NCBI GenBank assembly: GCA_022592445.1 | Contig: JABYQR010000634.1 | Span: forward strand, 1 to 14,692 | Length of the DNA: 14,692 bases | Source of the DNA: Cytidiella melzeri | Lineage: Eukaryota; Basidiomycota; Agaricomycetes; Polyporales; Irpicaceae | Reading direction: 5' to 3' | Shown here: piece by piece, positions 8,880 through 14,692 of the stretch | How positions within the stretch are numbered: the first letter of the stretch is position 1 | How the letters are laid out: every line of letters starts with the position of its first letter | Position numbers and translations under genes: made by a program | Notes under the pieces: generated by a model | Seen by the model: the letters and a program-made list of their open reading frames with translations, nothing else | What the model was told of the DNA's origin: nothing | The model's database searches: none

Positions 8880-9256
8880 CTGACCCCGCTTGTGCACCCA
8901 AGAAGGTATATCTCAACACTTCCAGTCTTTCTTCGGACACTTTGTACATTTTTGTATCCTATGATTCTGTTTATGATCCTTTGCAAGCTCTGATTGATAG
9001 CGGCTCCTCCCATTGCTTTATGGACATTGATATTGCAAAGAAGTACTCTCTCCCTCTCGTCTCCATACCTGTAATTCTGCTCCGCTTGTTTGATGGATTT
9101 TCACGGTCTTTGATTCAGTTTATGATAACACTACCACTGTGTTTCCCTCATGGGAAAATCTGTATGACACCCTTCTATATCACAAATCTTGACAAATCCG
9201 CTTCTATTGTTTTAGGATACAACTGGCTCTCCCACTACAACCCGTTGGTTGACTAG
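8880..9256 (+). pseudogene. Gypsy retropepsin (aspartic protease) region
   Basis: The protease domain cleaves the retroelement polyprotein. The catalytic Asp-Ser-Gly is at 8996-9004, in LQALIDSGSSHCFMDIDIAK. It is followed by the flap region and the conserved LGYNWLSHYNPLVD (about 9213-9253). The Trp usually found next in IDW is replaced by a TAG stop at 9254-9256. The frame stays open beyond this stop into the linker before reverse transcriptase. Confidence 0.75.
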
Positions 9257-9403
9257 ACTAAGGGTCATATAACCTTCCAAGACAAAAAAGAAACTCCGAT
9301 CAGGAGTCCTTCTTCAGCAGACAATTCAGATAAGTCCTCTGACACGGACACTCCCGCATCCCATGCTTCAGAAGTCCCTCTGGTATCCTTTATAGGTGCT
9401 GCT

Positions 9404-10230
9404 GTGTGTTTACACGCATGCAAACTGCCAGGCTCTGTTCAGATGTGTCTCTTGCTGCACGCAGCGCAGAATCCCTCCGGACCAAATCTAGACATCTCCG
9501 CACTGCCGTCCAGTTATCATGAATTTGCTGACGTGTTTTCTAACACCAAGGCTGACACCTTAGCCCCCCATTATGCATACAACATCCGAATTGATTTAGA
9601 GGACGACAAACCTCTACTCCAGAGCCCTATGTACTCACTCTCCGCAGTCAAGCAAAAGACTCTCCGCGAGTTTCTCAACAAAAACATCAACTCCGGATTT
9701 ATTCAACAACCCACTTCTCTGCATGGTGCGCCAATTCTCTTTGTCAAGAAGAAGGATGGAACCCTTCAACTCTGTGTTGACTATCGTGCACTTGATTGTA
9801 TCACTAAGAAGGACCGTTATTTTTTACCACTCATTTCCGACCTTCTCAACAGTCCGGGCAAGGCCGGACTCTATACAAAATCAATCTCTGCCATGCTTAT
9901 CATCTTGTCCACATTGCCAAAGGCGATGAGTGGAAAGCAACTTTTTGCACACACTATGGTTCGTTTGAGTGCCTTGTAATGCCATTCAGACTTTCCAATG
10001 CACCCATGGCCTTCCAACGTCCCATGAACAACATCTTCCAGGACCTCCTTGACGTCAATGTTGTTGTCTGATTAGATGATATTCTTATCTTTTCCGATGT
10101 TATACAGTCCCACAAGAAGCATGTCAAGGAAGTCCTACGCTGCCTCCACAAACATGGGCTTTACGTTTGTGCCAACAAATGCAAATCTTACAAAGACACA
10201 GTAGAATACCTGGGCTTTTATCCTTTCCCC
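9404..10230 (+). pseudogene. Gypsy reverse transcriptase, broken in two places
   Basis: This domain copies the element RNA into DNA. Family blocks seen: YHEFADVFS (about 9517-9543), GFIQQPTSLHGAPILFVKKK (about 9697-9756), LCVDYRALD (about 9770-9796) and, after a one-base loss near 9880, the HAYHLV and GDEWKA blocks in a second frame, then [11 protein letters not shown]. The catalytic box, normally Y-L-D-D, reads stop-L-D-D: TGA at 10069-10071, then LDD at 10072-10080. An extra T near 10216-10220 shifts the frame again at the YLGF motif. These defects would abolish activity. Confidence 0.85.
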
Positions 10231-10243
10231 CAAGGGCCTCCGC

Positions 10244-10912
10244 ATGTCCTCAGATAAGGTCCAAACCATCCTAGACTGGCCAACTCTGCGTAAGGTCAAG
10301 GACGTCCAGTCCTTCCTTGGATTCCCCAATTTCTATTGTCAATTCATTCCCAACTACTTGAACATCACTGTTCCTCTTACCAAACTTACTCGCAAGCCCG
10401 CAACTTGGGCATGGACTGAACAGTGCCAGACTGCATTCGATACACTTAAAAAAGCTTTCACTACCGCTCTGCTTCTGGTCCAATGGAATCACAATGCTAC
10501 TATCATTGTGGAAACCGATGCCTCGGACTGCACTCTTGGCACCATACTTTCTATCATCTCCGATGGGGAGATTCATCCGGTTGCTTTTCACTCTCGCACA
10601 TTCTCTGCACCTGAACTCAACTACGATGTGCATGACAAGGAACTACTAGCAATACACAAAGCCTTCTGGACTTGGCGTCATTACCTTGAGGGTACACCAT
10701 CTCCAATCAACGTGATTACCGACCACAAGAACTTGGAGTATTTTTTGACTACAGAACTCCTTACCCAACAACAGGCTTGTTGGTCCGAATTCTTATCCAG
10801 CTTTAATCTTGTAATTTGCTTCAGACCTGAAAAACTTGGAGCCAAGCCGGACACATTAACTAGACGATGGGACGTCTATATGAGGGTGAGTGATGGACAA
10901 AAATACCCACAG
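10244..10912 (+). pseudogene. Gypsy RNase H-like domain, then truncated
   Basis: A 223-codon open frame. It begins at RMSSDKVQTILDWP, the connection region of gypsy RT, followed by VQSFLGFPNFY and WTEQCQTAFDTLKKA. The RNase H core is VETDASDCTLGTIL (about 10508-10549), YDVHDKELLAIHKAF and VITDHKNLEYF. The family then normally continues from ALTRRWDVY into integrase; here the sequence turns to MRVSDGQKYPQ and stops at 10912. The domain itself looks intact, unlike the RT before it. It lacks its upstream partner frame, so it is a fragment. Confidence 0.85.
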
Positions 10913-11400
10913 TAGAAAAACGCGAGCGTCAAGTAGAGAAACTACAGCGTGCATGCTTGCTACATGCGGAGGCATACGAACTCACGCGATTTCCTGTGAT
11001 CTCCTGCGATCACCTGCGATCACCTGCGATCACCTGCATTCTCATGCGTTCTCACACGAGTTCACATGAACTCACGCAGGCACATGCGAGCGCATATGAC
11101 ATACCCATCTGCATCCTGCATAATACCTTCGTCCACACGCTTCCGCCCGCGAGTTACCTACGCGTCGCCCATCCCATCCTCTCCCCATCCTCGACATATC
11201 CTAGCACACGTCCACGTCAACCTCACGCCATCCCTACGTGTTCCCTACGACTGACTGTCATGTAACTCAATAGCTGCATACAGACTGCATATGCACTACT
11301 CACCCAATACACCACAGTGACCTATGTTGCGCATATGTGCAGCCCACAGCTCACCTTCACCCACCTTTCATATTTTAAACAGTACTTGACACTCGCTTCC
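10913..11400. other. Non-coding stretch after the retroelement break
   Basis: Apart from the 10-bp tandem array, I see no gene. The plus-strand frames here are Thr/Pro/His-rich and result from the CAC/CTC-rich composition. Confidence 0.5.
10993..11052 (+). repeat. 10-bp tandem repeat, about six units
   Basis: The unit is CCTGCGATCA. Units: CCTGTGATCT (10993), three exact copies CCTGCGATCA (11003, 11013, 11023), CCTGCATTCT (11033) and CATGCGTTCT (11043). Looser relatives (CACACGAGTT, CACATGAACT) follow to about 11072. The array begins about 80-110 bases after the retroelement protein similarity ends. Confidence 0.85.
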
Positions 11401-11407
11401 CAGTGCA

Positions 11408-11413
11408 TATATA
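11408..11413 (+). promoter_or_regulatory. TATA-like box upstream of the intron-rich gene
   Basis: TATATA in the context GTGCATATATACTCC. It lies about 55 bases before the first donor site of the downstream transcript and about 165 bases before the first ATG, a plausible core-promoter position. The assignment is inferred from position. Confidence 0.4.
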
Positions 11414-11434
11414 CTCCCCGCCATCACCTTACCA

Positions 11435-11952
11435 GTCACCCACACCTACCATTGAAAACGTACAGGTGAGCATACCGTGACCCTAACGTCAACATATGCT
11501 TTACCTTTTCCCACACAGCCACCACCCACGGTTCACCTATAACCAACCTACGCATTGCCTACGCTTCCACGCATGACGGTATGTCTCACAAACATTTGAT
11601 TTGCATTCCTGCTATCACACCTATAGCTAATTTATTTTGGCATTAGCATCGACACAATGTGTACCTTCCTATCACCCACGCTTGCCCATCGCAAACTTTG
11701 ATCTCCTCATCGTCTACTGGCTGTCTACCTATGTCTGCCCTTCGTTTGCACATATCATTCACATCCCTTGCACACCTTCCTCCTATCTCCAACGTACGCC
11801 TTTCCGTCCCTTAATCTGTTGCCATTCAATGTCGCCGCGGTGGCTTTGCAAAGTTACATAAGTACCCCAAATGTTTGTCAACTTCCACGCCGTGTCCTTC
11901 AGCACCCCTCTCATTCCTCTCATTCTTTTGTTAGCCTGTGTAGCAGCCCCGA
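11435..11952 (+). other. Probable 5' leader with introns of the right-hand gene
   Basis: Well-formed introns appear before the coding part: 11466-11518 (GTGAGC donor, CCCTAAC branch point, CACACAG acceptor), 11579-11646 (GTATGT donor, GCATTAG acceptor) and possibly 11794-11853 (GTACGC donor, GCAAAG acceptor) and 11892-11934 (acceptor TTGTTAG). The first spliced ATG, at 11573-11575, opens a frame of about 50 codons after splicing (M-T-H-R-H-N-V-Y-L-P...). I could not join that frame to the main one with any acceptor at 11934 or 11943. It is either a short upstream frame or evidence that I have misread one junction. Confidence 0.45.
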
Positions 11953-14692
11953 ATGACATCGAATAATCGCATGCCAGGAAACCTCCCACTACTCCCTCGA
12001 GGGAGATGTTCCATGTGCAACTGTGCAAGCTACGTGGCTCTGGATACCTCGCAGCAAATTGCGGTATGTGTTTTTTGCCCATTTTTTCTACGCCTACGAC
12101 GTGACCATGGGCACCTGTCTGACCGCGCATTTGTGTAGCCGCCAACGTCTCCTTCTCAAAACTGTGCTGTTTGCCCACATACTTGGCTTCTTCACGGTGT
12201 TCATCCAAACGTCCCAGAGCAATTACGCATGTTGGCGCGAGGGGGCACGGCCGACCGTACTTGTGCAGGTTTCTTCTGTGTTCGTCTTCCAAAATACTTG
12301 TCGTTGCTGTTGCCTTTTCTGACCGTCGTATTGCTTCTCCTTCAGCCGAGTCTGCCCTGGCATGTCAACTCGGTTTGCGTTTGCGGCCAGCCATGGGGTT
12401 ACCATGATATGCTGCACCCTAACTTGTGAGATATTTGTGCAGCACTTCAAACGGACATTTCTGACCTTCTTGGAGCCTACATACCGCGGCGCCGTCCATG
12501 CCCATGTCGTACCCCATGGGCCACGGAGTTAGCGCACCGCCCATGTACCCTCAATACAACGCTTACGGCGGTTTCCCACAGGCCTACACGCCGCCCACCA
12601 TGAGCAACCCTCCTTATTTTATCCCTCCCCCCTCTCAGCCCCCTACTAGCAGCACGCCGTCGCCTGCGTTGCCCACCGGACCATCGTCTTCTTTGTTTGT
12701 CACCAGCGAGCCAACTTCCCAGTCATCTCCCACATCACAGACACAATTGTCTCGTGCCGTCTCACGACTGGCACAAGCATCTCCAGTTGCCGTCTATGAG
12801 GATTTCGCCACTCAGCAAGACCGACAGGCCGGCATGAATAGCAATCAAATGCGTAATGAGTCTATGCAACGCAACCGATCTCATCCCAGTGGTCGCTCAC
12901 TTCCTCCGGCTCCAACCTCGGCTGGCGAAACATCGCGGCGTTCTGTCCCGGTACATACTTACCCCTCTTCGTCAACATCAGCGGGCTCGACTGCTGTTTC
13001 TCACGATGGTATTACCACTAAGCAAGGGACATTTGTCATTTTGCCCTACACACCGGTATGCATCCTCACCCGCCTCTACCTGTTGCGGCTACCTGATCAA
13101 GGTACAGTTACCGGAATATAGGAACACGGAAGATATCCCCCCCCCCTTCTCATGGCGTCAAAGTGAAATGGGTGCCCTATTTCGGCGTCATGCCGACGTT
13201 GGGCTTACCGTCACTGTTGACTTTCCTCGGTCCGGCAACATCTTTCAACCGCTCCATCATGCGTTTGTCAATCACCTCACGAGTCGCGGTTTTCAGTTTG
13301 CTGATCGCCCCGCCAATGCTGCACCGGTGGCAGTTGGGCCTGCTCCGGTGTTGGATATCGACAACGCACCATGGATTATTCTGCAGCCTAAGTATCGACC
13401 CACTAATACCACCTGGCGACTGGTACTACCCAGCGCCAGTCAGCTATTGAAACCGGCTGATGTCACGGTGGCCACACTTTCCAAAGCTACCAACGTGGGG
13501 TGGGCGTGCAACGCGTATGAGGATTGGGTGTTCTTCCTAGGTAGGTTGTCTTTTATATCCTACTGTTCCCCCTGCCGAGATAGTTCTCCCTAGCACCTCG
13601 ATATGGAAATCTCCAACAGAAGCTTTCCTCGCTGCCAGCTGGTGAGCTCATGCCCCCGCCTCCTCATCCGGAAGCAATGCATCCTTGCTTTCCCGGCCGA
13701 GTTTTCGCGACACTCCGGTTTTCTCCTCCGTCTTCAGCTGAGGCCGGGTGCCTCACTGGCTGTCCTCAGGACACACCCGCTTCTCCTGCTTCTCCGGCAC
13801 AGACGTTGCGCTCGATCTCACCAGACAGCCCGGTATGTTGAACACTCACTGCCTCGGTGCAATGCTCTAACCCTTCCCAGTTCCCAAGAACCCCACGTGA
13901 ATTCGTTGCATATGTCGAGGTACGTTATTGTGCTGTCTGATGTCGTTGCACAATCCATTCATCATAATGTGGCTGCACAGGCTCAACAACCTCAAGCGGA
14001 TTTTGATCCACGACGTGCTCCCGGATCGCCCTCTCAGCCCGCAAATATACCGGGCCGCGCTACACAGAGAGCTTCCGGCTCTTCGCAACCTGGGCCATCG
14101 TCGTCCGGCCAACGACGACCTCGTGCAGACTCATCGGTGTGTCGTTTTTAGCCTAACTTTGCTTGTGCTGTTTTTCATCACGGTTGTGACGGCAACAGGT
14201 TCCAAACGTGGACGCCCCACCTACGTCACGTCAACGTTTATCCAGCCCTGCTCGGTCGGCTGACGACCCTGCTTCTTCAGTGAGTGTCTTACATTGCTCG
14301 CACGCGTTTGTCTTCAAAGGGGTTGACCTTTTCTGATCCTCAGCTACCGGGGAGGACAGTTTTCGTACCAGGCCCCATACTTGCAAATGTCATGAACGCC
14401 GCTACCAATGTGGCTGACATTACCCTGGTTCGTGGTATTAGTTGAGGTCACCGTCCCTTTCTTCGCGCTCACACTAGATTTGTGCTCGTCTTCATCTGTG
14501 TGACAGACCACCATCACCTACCTTGATGGGGGTCTACGCACCTTAGCCGAAGATGATTTCTATTTTGACAATGGCGACCAAAATGATTTACAGCCGGTCC
14601 TGGATTGGCAGGACAATTTGGTGCGGGCCGCGAGTGGCTATCAATGTTGTGCGGCAAGCCAACCGATTTGCTTTTCCGCACCCTGCGTTGAC
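11953..14692 (+). CDS. Unrecognised intron-rich protein with duplicated Cys/Trp/His motif, partial at 3' side
   Basis: Eleven exons join into a 710-codon frame with no internal stop, still open at the edge: 11953-12063, 12139-12279, 12346-12425, 12476-13055, 13108-13540, 13594-13832, 13881-13919, 13981-14136, 14199-14279, 14344-14427, 14507-14692. The introns are 48-79 nt with GT..AG ends, many with CTAAC/CTGAC-like branch points. The start follows an in-frame TAG (11941-11943). Residues about 18-112 hold two Cys-rich modules, each ending in C-x3-W-x2-H (CPHTWLLH; CGQPWGYH), probably metal-binding. Residues about 112-300 are Pro/Ser/Gln/Tyr-rich and likely disordered. About 305-450 look globular (FSWRQSEMGALF, HHAFVNHLTSRGFQF, WIILQPKYRPTNTTWRLVLP, YEDWVFFL). 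A second Pro/Ser-rich stretch follows, then an acidic end (YLDGGLRTLAEDDFYFDNGD). No signal peptide or membrane segment is obvious. I cannot name a family. The exon model is hand-built, so individual junctions may be off. Confidence 0.65.

Larger units (their letters stand above)
7123..10912 (+). mobile_element. Decayed, 3'-truncated Ty3/gypsy LTR retrotransposon
   Basis: The order is leader/LTR-like DNA, Gag, CCHC knuckle, DSG protease, reverse transcriptase and RNase H, which is the Ty3/gypsy order up to the missing integrase. Similarity stops just after the RRWDVY motif that follows RNase H, near 10880. No integrase HHCC or DDE motifs and no second LTR are present before 14692. The left limit is a guess: TGTCTCC at 7123 could start a 5' LTR, but with no 3' copy it cannot be confirmed. 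At least three frameshifts and three in-frame stops interrupt the proteins, so the copy cannot be autonomous. Confidence 0.85.

Noticed and set aside
10993..11052. Possible CRISPR array
   Set aside because: The units are 10 bp and directly adjacent with no spacers, and the DNA is eukaryotic.
11637..11861. 74-codon plus-strand frame as a separate small gene
   Set aside because: It spans an intron acceptor at 11646 and a probable donor at 11794, and is better explained as part of a spliced leader.

Overview
The window looks like nuclear DNA of a filamentous fungus, most likely a mushroom-forming basidiomycete. The reasons are short introns (about 48-79 nt) with GT..AG ends and CTAAC/CTGAC-like branch points, a Ty3/gypsy retrotransposon whose protein motifs resemble those common in Agaricomycetes, and eukaryotic-style pantothenate and mevalonate pathway genes. 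The assignment is inferred from family resemblance, not from a database search.

Layout. Positions 1-1690 hold no gene I can name: a purine-rich stretch, a TATA-like box facing left at the edge, and weak signs of an intron-containing minus-strand gene at about 740-1533. Positions 1694-2860 (+) are a pantoate--beta-alanine ligase gene and 3167 to about 4375 (-) an HMG-CoA synthase gene, lying tail to tail. Both are recognisable over long stretches, but both carry single-base frameshifts and have lost catalytic residues or whole segments, so I call both pseudogenes. Positions 4353-4990 (-) are an unknown open frame that abuts the point where HMG-CoA synthase similarity ends. Positions 4990-6485 are gene-poor, with a striking imperfect palindrome centred at 5687/5688. 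Positions 6650-7121 are a frameshifted coding remnant of unknown function.

Positions of about 7123-10912 (+) are a decayed, 3'-truncated Ty3/gypsy element: leader/LTR-like sequence, Gag with a CCHC knuckle, retropepsin, reverse transcriptase and RNase H. All are broken by stops and frameshifts, and integrase and 3' LTR are absent. A short 10-bp tandem array (10993-11052) follows.

Positions of about 11400-14692 (+) contrast sharply. They carry a TATA-like box, a leader with likely introns, and then an open gene whose eleven exons splice cleanly into a 710-codon frame that runs off the right edge. It encodes two copies of a Cys/Trp/His motif, then long Pro/Ser-rich segments and an unrecognised globular region. 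Eight of its ten introns are phase 0. I do not recognise the family; this intact gene beside a graveyard of broken ones is the most interesting part of the window. No functional partnership between the genes can be shown. The two metabolic pseudogenes both touch CoA chemistry, but that may be coincidence.
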